A DNA stretch of 52,599 bases from an uncultured Lachnospiraceae bacterium (GCA_900548905.1 URMK01000049.1:1-52599); one strand, 5' to 3'. Shown: positions 9,110 through 17,356, numbered from the stretch's first letter. The notes: generated by a model not told the origin, from the sequence alone. Numbers and translations are program-made.

Positions 9110-9159
9110 ATTGCCCGTTCCTTCAGGCATTTTCAGAATACCACTGAGGAAAGGGCAAT
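9110..9159 (-). terminator. Intrinsic terminator/attenuator upstream of the 702-aa gene, with a competing third arm
   Basis: Read on the minus strand, arm 1 (9159-9144) pairs with arm 2 (9126-9110): ATTGCCC, one mismatch, TTCCT, one bulge, CAG. The stem is followed directly by five Ts (9110-9106). A third arm at 9073-9064 repeats the start of arm 1 (ATTGCCCGTT) and is perfectly complementary to arm 2, so arm 2 can pair with either neighbour. The GGGCAAT cores start at 9067, 9110 and 9153, exactly 43 bp apart. It may simply end the AraC transcript (stop at 9297), or it may attenuate the operon. Confidence 0.6.
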
Positions 9160-9169
9160 GTTTTAATTT

Positions 9170-9198
9170 CGTATAAGATTTTTTCTAATAAACGGCAA
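9170..9198 (-). promoter_or_regulatory. Candidate promoter for the 702-aa-led operon
   Basis: On the minus strand a TTGCCG -35 (9193-9198) and a TATACG -10 (9170-9175) are spaced by exactly 17 bp. The predicted start, near 9163, lies just before the terminator-like hairpin, so transcripts from here would have to read through it. The rest of the gene-free interval 8963-9296 holds only the leader hairpins and AT-rich DNA. Confidence 0.4.
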
Positions 9199-9296
9199 AT
9201 ATTTTCCTAAGAAATCATTAAGACACAGTTATTGGTTTTTCTTATAAAATCAGCACAATCCGTCTGCCACATAAAATGCAACCATTTTTGTCATTC

Positions 9297-10226
9297 TTAG
9301 CTTTTATTTTTCAGCGGCAGGGGCTTGACCCAAATTTCCATACAAGCCATACCCTCTGAGTCACGATAATACTTTTCTGCGGAGAAAGGCTCCGAGGTTA
9401 AATTGTGGCGGGGCAGCCATATACCAAATAAATATTTGCCGGCCTGATCCAAAGCAACCGTTACCAAATCCTCAAAATTTTCTGCTTCGACTCTGCAAAC
9501 AATGTATTCTCCCGCCGAGAGTTCTTTCTTAACAAAACCATTCTGAAGCCGATCCGGAATTGTTTGAACAAGGCCACCTGCAAAATAAGTGAAAAGATTT
9601 TGTGCCGTATCTTCCGTATGGGACATTCCCATTTCTACAGTAGTATTTAGATTGGCGGCGATTGAAACCTTCTCCATGTGATAGCGTTTCCAAAGCTGTC
9701 CCGGCACATCCGCACCTGTGCTTTCACCAACCGGAATTTGTTCAGAAATGCGGACTTCCGTTTCCAGACCAAGGTAAATTTCCGGTTTTTCCAACATCGT
9801 TCTCTGGATTTCCAAGACGATATTTCCTGCCACCAGCGGAACCCCTTCGTCTATCAAAACGTAATTCATAGCAACTTCCGGTTTTTCGAATGTATTGAGC
9901 ATTGGTAAATTTCCCCTGTAGTCTTCGGGTGTGATCCCATATGTTTCCTTGAAAGCCCGCGTAAAATTCGCGTGACTTGAAAATCCATAGTCCAGGGCAA
10001 TGTCAAGAATCTTCTGTTCCGTACTTTTCAGATTCTCGATCACTGTTGCCAGACGACGGAGTTTTACATATTCCTGAACCGGTTTATTTACCAGCCGCTT
10101 GAACAAGCGCTGAAAATAGAATGGAGACAAACCGACGGTGTTTGCCAGCTCCTCCGTCGAGATTTCTCCTGTCAGGTGTTCCTCGATATAAGTCAAGGAT
10201 TGTTCGATTGCTTCCCATGCGTGCAT
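9297..10226 (-). CDS. AraC-family regulator with GyrI-like effector domain
   Basis: Transcription factor of 309 aa with an N-terminal double helix-turn-helix (residues about 1-105: STEELANTVGLSPFYFQRLF and ILDIALDYGFSSHANFTRAF). The C-terminal domain (about 125-305) is of the AraC effector-binding/GyrI-like (SOUL-related) type. This order matches the Rob/SoxS-like regulators that sense small hydrophobic ligands. The gene reads toward the 702-aa-led operon and is separated from it by a terminator-like hairpin, so it is a candidate regulator of that operon. The ATG at 10226 is preceded by AGGAGGTGCCGC on the coding strand. Confidence 0.88.
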   Translation of the reverse strand: MHAWEAIEQSLTYIEEHLTGEISTEELANTVGLSPFYFQRLFKRLVNKPVQEYVKLRRLATVIENLKSTEQKILDIALDYGFSSHANFTRAFKETYGITPEDYRGNLPMLNTFEKPEVAMNYVLIDEGVPLVAGNIVLEIQRTMLEKPEIYLGLETEVRISEQIPVGESTGADVPGQLWKRYHMEKVSIAANLNTTVEMGMSHTEDTAQNLFTYFAGGLVQTIPDRLQNGFVKKELSAGEYIVCRVEAENFEDLVTVALDQAGKYLFGIWLPRHNLTSEPFSAEKYYRDSEGMACMEIWVKPLPLKNKS

Positions 10227-10382
10227 TGCGGCACCTCCTATATTTGATGTTCACAGCTATGAGCAAATCAATGTTTGGCTCATCCCTATGATGCTCACAT
10301 CATACCACGTTATTTTTTAACTGGCTTTTCCCACAATGCCCTTTTGTGCCGCTGATTGAAAAATTTAGAAGGTTATCATTCT

Positions 10383-11510
10383 TCAGGAGCTTTTTGATGG
10401 AATTTCAATAATAAAAGATGTATGCCCGTTGCTGCTCTCAGCCCTTATCTGACCGCCATGTAAGGATACAATATCTTTTGCAATAGCAAGTCCCAGGCCG
10501 GATCCTCCGGTTTCACTTTGTCTTGCACGATTTAAACGATAAAATTTATCAAAAATCAGGCACAGCTTATCCTCCGGTATCTCCCCGCTGTTCTCAAATG
10601 CAATGACCGTCTTATCTGGAAATTCCCTTGCCGATACCGATATAATACTATTTTCAGCACTGTATGATATGGCGTTTTTCAGAATATTATTAAATACTCT
10701 GGCTAACTTTTCAGAATCACCATAAACAGATATCTCCTCATCCACATGATTTTCAATATGTTTGTTACAGGCCTTCAGCTGTGGATACAATTCCTCTGCG
10801 ATCTGTACAAGCATATAATAAAGGTCAATTTTGGTCTTTTGAAGAGGAGCCTGATCCGAATGGCTGCGGATAATCTCAAAAAATTCATTAACCAGTGTTT
10901 TAAGACGGTTAGCTTTTTCCCATGCGGTGTGTATATATTTCGATTTTTTCCCGTCGGGCATATCAGGGTTTTCATCCAAAAGACTCAAATATCCGATTAC
11001 AGAGGTCAAAGGGGTCTTTATGTCGTGAGCCAGATACACGACAAGATCGTTCTTTTGCTGCTCTGCTCTTCTGATTTCAACTTCTCTTGCTTCAAGCGTC
11101 TGTTTAACATAAATCAATTTATGTTCTACCGTTTCCAATTCCGGAGACAAGGAAATCACCCCTCCATCCTCCATGAGCTTATCAATCCCCGATACTACTT
11201 CATCAAAATATTTTTTATAGGAATATAAAAGCATACGGAACAGCAAAAACACAAAAATAATAATTACAATTGTAAGAAGATACTGCATATTATTTGTTAC
11301 TGCTCTGAAATATACGAGATCCGCTTCCTTTTCACTCATAGAAAAACTCCGCGCAATCCATCTGACAATAGCATCCGCCAAATGTCCCCTGGTCAGCAGC
11401 CGCAGGAAAAATACGGCCGCTACTGCTCCCACTGTAATCCATCCACCTCTTATAAACGTAACAAGGCTAAGCTTTGAATATTTTCTAAATCTTTTCAATT
11501 TTATACCCAA
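10383..11510 (-). CDS. VanS-like sensor histidine kinase
   Basis: Membrane histidine kinase of 375 aa. Two membrane segments (about 22-40 and 75-92) flank a short extracytoplasmic loop of about 35 residues, so there is little room for a sensor domain. The phosphoacceptor H162 sits in YLAHDIKTPLTSVIGYLSLL. N-box NILKNAISYS, an F-box-like FDKFYRL and G-box GGSGLGLAIAKDIV follow. The frame starts with TTG at 11510, inside the last codons of the response regulator gene; no ATG lies early enough to keep the first helix. It pairs with the adjacent regulator. No D-Ala-D-Lac ligase or other van resistance genes are present, so the resemblance is of family only. Confidence 0.9.
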   Translation of the reverse strand: MGIKLKRFRKYSKLSLVTFIRGGWITVGAVAAVFFLRLLTRGHLADAIVRWIARSFSMSEKEADLVYFRAVTNNMQYLLTIVIIIFVFLLFRMLLYSYKKYFDEVVSGIDKLMEDGGVISLSPELETVEHKLIYVKQTLEAREVEIRRAEQQKNDLVVYLAHDIKTPLTSVIGYLSLLDENPDMPDGKKSKYIHTAWEKANRLKTLVNEFFEIIRSHSDQAPLQKTKIDLYYMLVQIAEELYPQLKACNKHIENHVDEEISVYGDSEKLARVFNNILKNAISYSAENSIISVSAREFPDKTVIAFENSGEIPEDKLCLIFDKFYRLNRARQSETGGSGLGLAIAKDIVSLHGGQIRAESSNGHTSFIIEIPSKSS

Positions 11511-12192
11511 TCCCCCATACGGTTTTTATATATCTAGGGTTTTCACCAGTATCTTTCATTTTTTCACGGAGATGGCGAATATGCACGGTAATCGTATTAT
11601 TACTCTTGGTATAATATTCTTCCTGCCAAACTTCATGAAATAAATCCTCCGACCGAATTACGCTGCCCATATTCTCTAAAAGAATCCTTAAGATCGAAAA
11701 TTCCGTAGGAGTAAGTGACAGACTTTTTCCATCAAGCTGGCATTCATAGGTTTTCAGATTCATGACCAGCCCGGCATATTTAAAAATTTTCTCTGATCCC
11801 GAAATAACGGAATTCACATTATATTTCTTATATCTGCGCAGCTGGGCTTTTACTCTCGCCATCAACTCAAGCGGAAGAAAAGGCTTGGTAATATAATCAT
11901 CTGCCCCGAGTGTAAATCCGGTAAGCTTGTCAATCTCTCCATCCTTTGCGGTAAGAAAGAGTACCGGATATGTGTATTCCTTATTTCGTATAGTCTGACA
12001 TAAAGAAAGGCCGCTTATATCCGGAAGCATAATATCCAAAATAGCCAGGTCAAATTCCATACTATTGATACAAACAAGAGCATCTTCACCAGAATAAAAT
12101 TTATATACATCCATATCTTCATTTTGAAGGTATAGTTCAATCAAATCCGCAATCTCTTTCTCATCATCAACAACCAGTATTTTTTCGTTCAC
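11485..12192 (-). CDS. VanR-like OmpR-family response regulator
   Basis: Response regulator of 235 aa. The receiver domain has acidic D9/D10, phosphoacceptor D53 (ILDIMLPDISG), T81 and K103. The C-terminal winged helix (about 130-235) reads LSLTPTEFSILRILLENMG and NTITVHIRHLREKM, which is the OmpR/PhoB type. The start is GTG at 12192, with GGAGAG eight bases upstream. That site is the last element of a 12-bp purine tandem repeat, so repeat length could affect translation. The gene is co-transcribed with the kinase and overlaps its start by 26 bases. Confidence 0.92.
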   Translation of the reverse strand: MNEKILVVDDEKEIADLIELYLQNEDMDVYKFYSGEDALVCINSMEFDLAILDIMLPDISGLSLCQTIRNKEYTYPVLFLTAKDGEIDKLTGFTLGADDYITKPFLPLELMARVKAQLRRYKKYNVNSVISGSEKIFKYAGLVMNLKTYECQLDGKSLSLTPTEFSILRILLENMGSVIRSEDLFHEVWQEEYYTKSNNTITVHIRHLREKMKDTGENPRYIKTVWGIGYKIEKI

Positions 12193-12203
12193 AGCATGGC
12201 TCT

Positions 12204-12260
12204 CCTTTTCCTTTACCTTTTCCTTTACCTTTTCCTTTACCTTTTCCTTTACCTTTTCCT
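12204..12260 (-). repeat. 12-bp tandem repeat in the response-regulator leader
   Basis: The unit CCTTTTCCTTTA (plus strand) occurs four times without change (12204-12215, 12216-12227, 12228-12239, 12240-12251), with a fifth partial copy at 12252-12260. In the minus-strand mRNA it reads as purine-rich TAAAGGAAAAGG blocks, each resembling a Shine-Dalgarno sequence, and ends next to the real GGAGAG site of the response regulator. A perfect TATAAT -10 lies at 12266-12271 on the minus strand, so transcription would start at about 12259, at the edge of the array. Confidence 0.9.
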
Positions 12261-12265
12261 CTTAA

Positions 12266-12271
12266 ATTATA
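12266..12271 (-). promoter_or_regulatory. -10 element for the two-component operon
   Basis: TATAAT on the minus strand, with only a weak -35 (TACATT-like) upstream. The predicted transcription start falls at the border of the tandem repeat array, making the array the 5' untranslated region of the response-regulator mRNA. Confidence 0.4.
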
Positions 12272-12655
12272 TTGGGTCTATATTAGCAATGTATTATTTT
12301 TTGATAACAATTTTATTAATTATTTCCTAAGATATAGTCTGTAACTTTCTTCGCATTATGTGCTATCTGCATTAAATAATAATTATATACGGCCAATCGG
12401 GCAATCATTCTCTCCATTGGTATTTTCTATTCTTCCTATGTAGTATTATAAAAATCCCGTATATGGCATATTAAGTTTTCATCTATTCCTATGAATCTGT
12501 TTCTTTGAAATCGTTGTCCGATCCGGACAGAAATATTGAGTTAGATATTTGATTGAAATTATGAAAATGTGAAAATACAAAGCAATTACAAAGTTGGTAT
12601 CGTCGGGCTGCAGCAGATAGTCTTTTACACATCACAAGCGGGCATCTGTGTAACC
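12272..12655. other. AT-rich gene-free stretch
   Basis: Nearly 400 bases between the two-component promoter region and a hairpin downstream of the cysteine-rich gene. It is rich in A/T homopolymer runs. No open frame with a ribosome-binding site and no strong hairpin with a T-tract was found. It could hold upstream binding sites for the two-component promoter, but nothing specific was recognised. Confidence 0.5.
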
Positions 12656-12686
12656 TTCAGACAGGTCTGAACCGTCACCTGTCTGA
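12656..12686. repeat. Hairpin with TTCAGAC-NN-GTCTGAA palindrome
   Basis: Nested dyads lie downstream of the cysteine-rich gene: TTCAGAC-AG-GTCTGAA (12656-12671), and TCAGACAGGT (12657-12666) with ACCTGTCTGA (12677-12686). The two foldings exclude each other. There is no T-tract on either strand, so termination is uncertain. The same palindrome, followed by the same GTCAC, recurs at 17358-17373. Confidence 0.6.
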
Positions 12687-12705
12687 CTCCTTACCGTCCT
12701 CTTAT

Positions 12706-13254
12706 TTACTTCCATACCGGGTTATGAAGGATAATTTTCATCAGGCATCTGTCATTCCCCATCTTTATACTTTTCAGCAGCTTTACATCGGCCTTGCAGG
12801 CAAACGCCTTTTCGAAAAGGACTTTGCTGTAGCCGGCCGTACACTGGCACCATGTATTTGTCTCCAATTGTTCCACATCCGCCAGCATGGGGCAGGGGCA
12901 AAAAGCAAACTGTAAAAAAAGCTCCCCGTCTTTGCAGAATAGCCCGGCCGACTTAGCTTTCTCTGTATCCGCAAATTCTTCTATATTTGATGCTGCTGCC
13001 TTAAGTTCCTTAACAAGAGCCAGTTTTTCTTCCATTCCGTACCCGCATTGGCAGTTCATGCGTATCTTCTTTACCGTATCGCAGTCAAACCGGTTTTCCA
13101 GGCGGTGCATTGCAGATGCCACCCACGCCGGATCGGTTTCCTTTGCAGCAGACTGATCCTTACCGTATACTACCTCTCTTGCTATATCTGCGCTGCTTTC
13201 CGCTTCCACAGATTTATAAATTACATTTTCCTGGATTTTTCTAATATCAAACAT
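12706..13254 (-). CDS. Cysteine-rich protein of unknown function (DUF6144-like)
   Basis: Probably cytoplasmic protein of 182 aa without signal peptide or membrane segment. Cysteines cluster in NCQCGYGM, FCPCPM and WCQCTAGYSKVLFEKAF, followed by SIKMGNDRCLMKI near the C-terminus. The W-C-x-C-T-x-GY...C pattern with a hydrophobic C-terminal strand is shared by a family seen in Clostridia (I recall it as DUF6144; this was not checked). The cysteine pairs could bind a metal or cluster. The gene follows the second AraC-type regulator on the same strand with 156 bases between, so it may be its target. The ATG at 13254 has GGGAGAAA upstream. Confidence 0.6.
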   Translation of the reverse strand: MFDIRKIQENVIYKSVEAESSADIAREVVYGKDQSAAKETDPAWVASAMHRLENRFDCDTVKKIRMNCQCGYGMEEKLALVKELKAAASNIEEFADTEKAKSAGLFCKDGELFLQFAFCPCPMLADVEQLETNTWCQCTAGYSKVLFEKAFACKADVKLLKSIKMGNDRCLMKIILHNPVWK

Positions 13255-13410
13255 CGTTTTTCTCCCATCCTTTTATCATTCCGGTAATACGTCGGCCGTT
13301 CTTCCTGCGGGCATTGTATATAAGGAACACAGGCTTTGCCGGACCCTTCTGTATCAACCCTTCTCTATTATAGAAAGAAAGCCATCCTGCCGGCTTCTGA
13401 ATTCTTGCTG

Positions 13411-14244
13411 TTATTGGATGGGGATACATAAATCCATTGTAACTGTATGGTTATCCCGGTCAATACGACGATACCTGTTTATTCCATACCGCCGTGACAT
13501 GCGATAACCGCTGTGAGGCAGCCAGACAGTAAAAATCCCCTGTAAGGTTTCATAGATATCTTTGATTTCCCCGTCGAAACGGTACACAATCCATCTACCG
13601 CCTTTTATCCGCATAACAGGCTCCAAACCGCAGCCCTGTCCGGCCGTCATACAAATATCACAGATACATTGTGTCGGACCGGTGACAGCCGGATCGTGGA
13701 AAAAGCGCTCTGCCAGGATTGTTTTCTCATTTATGTACGCTTTGTATTTATCCAGAAACCGGTACCAGTTTTTTTCCAAATCTGCATAAGTCCCGATATA
13801 GCGCTCATAGAGCACAAAAAGATCATCAAATTCCCGGATTTCGATTCGGGAAGCATATTCCTCAGCCGTTTTAAAAGAAACGATCCGCTCCGGGGCAAAG
13901 GGAACAGACGTGCATTGAGTGGATATGGACTGCCGGAACGCCGTGGGGGACGAAGCGTGATGTTTTTTGAATACGGAGCTGTAATTGGAAGAACTATAGC
14001 CGTAATCCAAACCAATATCCGTAATCGCTTTGTCCGGATTTATTTTCATGTCTACTGCACTTTGGTCAATCTTACAGCGTTTTAGGAACGCATAAACGGA
14101 TTCACCTGTCTCTTCTTTAAATATCCGGCTGAAATGGTATTTTGATATATAAAAGTGATCCGCAACCGCATCAAGCGATAAATCCTTCTCTAAATGTTCC
14201 ATAATATAGTCAATGCTTTCATTCACGAGTTTTTTCCTGTCCAT
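13411..14244 (-). CDS. AraC-family regulator with GyrI-like effector domain (second copy type)
   Basis: Regulator of 277 aa. The double helix-turn-helix is N-terminal (LDAVADHFYISKYHFSRIFK and ITDIGLDYGYSSSNYSSVFK), and the C-terminal half is an effector-binding domain related to GyrI. Its region FHDPAVTGPTQCICDICMTAGQ carries three cysteines, which could make it redox- or metal-responsive (inference). The start was placed at the ATG at 14244, because a full AAGGAGGTGA site lies between it and the in-frame ATG at 14271. The design resembles that of the regulator at 9297, but the two sequences are clearly different, so they are not a recent duplication. Confidence 0.87.
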   Translation of the reverse strand: MDRKKLVNESIDYIMEHLEKDLSLDAVADHFYISKYHFSRIFKEETGESVYAFLKRCKIDQSAVDMKINPDKAITDIGLDYGYSSSNYSSVFKKHHASSPTAFRQSISTQCTSVPFAPERIVSFKTAEEYASRIEIREFDDLFVLYERYIGTYADLEKNWYRFLDKYKAYINEKTILAERFFHDPAVTGPTQCICDICMTAGQGCGLEPVMRIKGGRWIVYRFDGEIKDIYETLQGIFTVWLPHSGYRMSRRYGINRYRRIDRDNHTVTMDLCIPIQ

Positions 14245-14317
14245 AGCACGGCTCACCTCCTTCCCTATCATACACCAACCCGGGCCTTTTCCCTTCCGGT
14301 ATTTTCACCCTTTCTTG

Positions 14318-14830
14318 TCAAAGGTTCCCATATTCCTCTCTAAGTATGGAATAGCACAGGGTATCCCCTTTGTCACGGGCATGTCTGCGCAGCCTGCCCT
14401 CCAAAGAAAAGCCGCATGTTTCCAGTACATGGGCGCTTATGGGATTGGAGGCATGGACCCATGCCGCGATTACCGATAAACCGAGTATACGAAAGCCGCA
14501 GTCCAGCATACCTCTGACCGCTTCCGATGCATACCCCCGGTTCCTGTATTCTGCCGCTATGGCATATTCCAGTTCTTTATATCCTTCATACCGGTCCATA
14601 TCGTTTAATCCGATTATACCGATCAGTAAAGAATCCTCTTTTCTGCAGACAGCCCTCATTTCCTTATTCTCTATCCATATATCCAGTATCCGGCTGCACT
14701 CCTCCACAGAGGTAAAGAAACCGATGCCGCTCCGTCGCAGCTGCGGATCCTGGCAGATTGCAAACAGCCCGGGCGCGTCCGATTTCTGCCACTCTCTTAT
14801 AAGCAGCCGTTCTGTCTCTATCCGTTCCAT
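14318..14830 (-). CDS. GNAT-family N-acetyltransferase (RimJ/RimL type)
   Basis: Cytoplasmic acetyltransferase of 170 aa. It opens with the RLLIREWQKSDA signature of the RimJ/RimL subgroup. The acetyl-CoA loop region reads YRNRGYASEAVRGMLDCGF, and the late ASNPISAHVLETCGFSLEGRLR element holds the usual Asn and Gly-Phe positions. The substrate may be a ribosomal N-terminus, an amino acid or a small amine, and cannot be told from sequence. The gene is on the same strand as, and 73 bases upstream of, the second AraC regulator. The ATG at 14830 has GGAGGACGG upstream. Confidence 0.88.
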   Translation of the reverse strand: MERIETERLLIREWQKSDAPGLFAICQDPQLRRSGIGFFTSVEECSRILDIWIENKEMRAVCRKEDSLLIGIIGLNDMDRYEGYKELEYAIAAEYRNRGYASEAVRGMLDCGFRILGLSVIAAWVHASNPISAHVLETCGFSLEGRLRRHARDKGDTLCYSILREEYGNL

Positions 14831-14874
14831 TCCGTCCTCCCGTCCTTCTTACTTTTTTTCTTACCTGTATCGTA

Positions 14875-15966
14875 TCACACTTCCGTCTTGTTTGCCGTCC
14901 CTTTTTTCTTCCCCGTAAAAAACAGGGCCGCCGGAATCGATACAAATGCGCCCGACAGCTTGGCAAGAAACAGGGCGGGAAGCATATCGGGCGCTTCGCT
15001 CACCGTAAATCCCAGGTGTGCCGCAAGCATGGAAGCGGCGCTGACAAGGAATGCCGCATTGACCACCTTCCCTCTTCTGTCCATATGCTTCAGCATAGTG
15101 ATTGCCGGTATGGCGCTGACAATTCCTATCAGGAAGCCGGCTATGCTCATGCTGTTCATGCCGCATTTCTTTCCCAGCCACAAAAGGGGCCTGTGCAGGA
15201 TGCGGGTCAGAAGCTCCGCCATCGGGAGGCTGCCCAGCATGACAATGCCGATGGATGCCACCACAGACAGCGCATCCTCCAGAGGCGTCATGCCGGGAAG
15301 GAGAGTGAAGCCGGTCAGGGAAGCCACCGCAGCAAGCACCAGCCCGGCAGTAATGAGGATCTGGATCCCGGAGGCAAAAAGGGTGAAGCCCTTTATCATA
15401 ATCGCCGGAGCCTTTTTCAGACCGATGAGCAGCAGGAGGGAAAACAGCAGAATCGGAAGATTCTGATGCAGAATGCGCAGAACCGGCAGGCCGCAGGCCA
15501 GGCCTCCCGTCAGAAGCGAAACCGGCATCACCATGAGTCCAATCATGATCCCTTCCGCAAAAAACGGCTTATCCTCCGCCGTCACCAGCTCCATCCCCAC
15601 CGGAACGGTGAACACCACCGTACAGCCGAATACTGCCGAGATAACGATCCCCGCATACTGCCCCATAAGAGGGTCACGGGCCAGGCTGCAGGCCAGCTGA
15701 TAGCCGCCCATATCGATAGCCAGCATTCCTCCGAACACGGCCGGATCCACTCCGAGCAGACCAAAAACAGGGATGATCCCTTTTCCCAGCGTCTGTGCCA
15801 GCACCGGCGCCAGGCAGATCATCCCTGCCATGGAAAGCGCAGTCGGGCCCAGGAAAAAAAAGCCCTCCTCAAATTTCTTTCCATACCCCTTCGGGCTTCC
15901 GAACATCCTGTCAACACCGCCCAGCACGACACCTGCCGCCATAATCCCCAGGATTATCCGATTCAT
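14875..15966 (-). CDS. eutH: EutH-like ethanolamine permease
   Basis: Integral membrane protein of 363 aa with about ten helices. It matches the EutH family in its opening (MNRIILGIMAAGVVLGGVDR) and in the conserved GLLGVDPAVFGGMLAIDMGG and LMGQYAGIVISAVFGCTV blocks. EutH imports ethanolamine at low pH. The start at 15966 is supported by GGGAGGAATGAT directly upstream; a frame extending to 15996 has no such site. No other eut genes (ammonia-lyase, shell proteins, EutVW) are in the window, so this is an orphan copy. It may feed amine catabolism elsewhere, or transport a related amine. Confidence 0.85.
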   Translation of the reverse strand: MNRIILGIMAAGVVLGGVDRMFGSPKGYGKKFEEGFFFLGPTALSMAGMICLAPVLAQTLGKGIIPVFGLLGVDPAVFGGMLAIDMGGYQLACSLARDPLMGQYAGIVISAVFGCTVVFTVPVGMELVTAEDKPFFAEGIMIGLMVMPVSLLTGGLACGLPVLRILHQNLPILLFSLLLLIGLKKAPAIMIKGFTLFASGIQILITAGLVLAAVASLTGFTLLPGMTPLEDALSVVASIGIVMLGSLPMAELLTRILHRPLLWLGKKCGMNSMSIAGFLIGIVSAIPAITMLKHMDRRGKVVNAAFLVSAASMLAAHLGFTVSEAPDMLPALFLAKLSGAFVSIPAALFFTGKKKGTANKTEV

Positions 15967-16039
15967 ATCATTCCTCCCAGTACTCCATCCAGCCAAAAAC
16001 GCTGCCGACTTGTTTTGCAGAGCAAAATGCGCCCCGTCT

Positions 16040-17314
16040 TTACAAGACTCCGGCCGCGCTCACCAGCCCCTTTTTCATGGTTTCCTCGATAGCCTCCACC
16101 GTACGGGGGGTGACGGCGGAAAGATTCTCACAGCCGTTATCCGTCACCAGGCAGTTGTCCTCCAGCCGGAAGCCTATGCCCCATTCCTCGTGGTAAATGC
16201 CGATATCCACGCAGAACACCATTCCGGGCGCCGTTTCCTCCACGGCAAAATCCACGGTATCATGTACATCATAACCCACATGATGCGCTCCCCCATGCCA
16301 CATATATGTACCGATATCCTCCGTACGGGTAAGGACACCCGCTTCCTTGAGCATCTTTGCATTATAGGCCCGGATCGTTTTGTCCACATCCGCCATCTTC
16401 ATGCCGGGCCCGATGACAGCAAACATATGGTCCGAGGTCCGTAACGCGCACTCGTACAGAAGCCGCTGCTTTTCCCCGAATTTTCCGTTGCAGGGCCAGC
16501 CTCTGGAAACATCATTCATCAGGTTGTCATACCAGGCTCCCACGTCGTTGAGCACCATGTCCCCATCCAGTGCCTGCCCTTTGTACTGGTAATAATGGAT
16601 GCAGAAATTATTCCTGCCTGCGGAAATAATGGAGGGGAAGGCCGGTCCCTGGGGGCCGTGCTGCCCCAATGCGTAATCGAACTCCGCTTTATACTGGTAT
16701 TCATACATCCCCGGCCGGGATGCCTTCATCATGGCTACAATACCGTCTCTCGTGATTTTTTCCGCTTCCCGCATAGCCTCTATTTCACAGGGCTGCTTGA
16801 TCGTGCGCAGGCTGCGGATGAGGACATTTGCATTTTCTACCTTTACATAAGGATATTCCTCTCTCACGGCTGCCGCAAGCCGCTGTGCCGGGCTGTCCCT
16901 GTCCGTGGGGGATACCCTGAATAAATCCAGGTACAGGTACGCATAATCCCCGCTCACCGCCCAGGTATGCATCTGCTGTGCAAACTGTCCGTTTTCCCGG
17001 ATATCCGTGATACCCGACAGCTCCGCCACCTGCTCCGGCTTCAGGCGTTCTCCCGTCCACCGCTCCTGCAGAGGATCCGGAGGCAGGATAAACACACATT
17101 CCTCCACCTTTCCCCCCGCATCCTTCCTGGCCGCCAGCACAAATTCCCTGCTGTCCAGCCCGGTCAGGTACAGAAAATTACGATCCGTATAAAATGGGTA
17201 ATATTCATCGTTTGTCTTTCTGACTTCCGTCCCTGAAAAAAGAACGAGAAGGGAATTTTCCTTTATTTTTTCATAGAGTCTTTTCCGGTTTCCGCTGTGA
17301 AATGTCCTGTCCAT
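16040..17314 (-). CDS. pepP: Xaa-Pro aminopeptidase (M24B)
   Basis: Metalloaminopeptidase of 424 aa that removes N-terminal residues in front of proline. The N-terminal creatinase-like domain (about 1-170) contains FYTDRNFLYLTGL. The pita-bread catalytic domain shows metal-ligand motifs NDVGAWYDNLMNDVSR (two Asp), MWHGGAHHVGYDVHD (His), DIGIY and GFRLEDNCLV (Glu), in the expected order. There is no signal peptide, so it acts in the cytoplasm. It follows the large DUF5695-like gene on the same strand, after two short hairpins. The ATG at 17314 has GGGAGAGGAT upstream. The sugar-operon neighbourhood does not explain its role. Confidence 0.93.
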   Translation of the reverse strand: MDRTFHSGNRKRLYEKIKENSLLVLFSGTEVRKTNDEYYPFYTDRNFLYLTGLDSREFVLAARKDAGGKVEECVFILPPDPLQERWTGERLKPEQVAELSGITDIRENGQFAQQMHTWAVSGDYAYLYLDLFRVSPTDRDSPAQRLAAAVREEYPYVKVENANVLIRSLRTIKQPCEIEAMREAEKITRDGIVAMMKASRPGMYEYQYKAEFDYALGQHGPQGPAFPSIISAGRNNFCIHYYQYKGQALDGDMVLNDVGAWYDNLMNDVSRGWPCNGKFGEKQRLLYECALRTSDHMFAVIGPGMKMADVDKTIRAYNAKMLKEAGVLTRTEDIGTYMWHGGAHHVGYDVHDTVDFAVEETAPGMVFCVDIGIYHEEWGIGFRLEDNCLVTDNGCENLSAVTPRTVEAIEETMKKGLVSAAGVL

Positions 17315-17328
17315 ATCCTCTCCCGTCC

Positions 17329-17346
17329 GCGCGCCTGAAGGCGCGC
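17329..17346. terminator. Intercistronic GC hairpin
   Basis: GCGCGCC-TGAA-GGCGCGC is a 7-bp all-GC stem with a tetraloop, followed on the plus strand by TTTT. Flanking genes are both on the minus strand, where no T-tract follows. It therefore looks like a terminator facing antisense transcripts, or an RNA-processing or stabilising hairpin just upstream of pepP. Confidence 0.45.
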
Positions 17347-17356
17347 TTTTACTACA

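Noticed and set aside
10383..12192. Vancomycin-resistance locus
   Set aside because: The two-component system is VanRS-like, but no ligase, dehydrogenase or dipeptidase genes are near; such pairs are common regulators in Clostridia.
12204..12260. CRISPR array
   Set aside because: The repeats are 12-bp direct tandem copies without spacers.
9297..14244. Duplication of an AraC regulator
   Set aside because: The two AraC/GyrI-type proteins share architecture but differ throughout in sequence, so they are not recent copies.
15016..16092. Open frame of 358 codons on the plus strand opposite the EutH-like gene
   Set aside because: Composition dominated by Gln/His/Arg, typical of an antisense frame of a hydrophobic protein.
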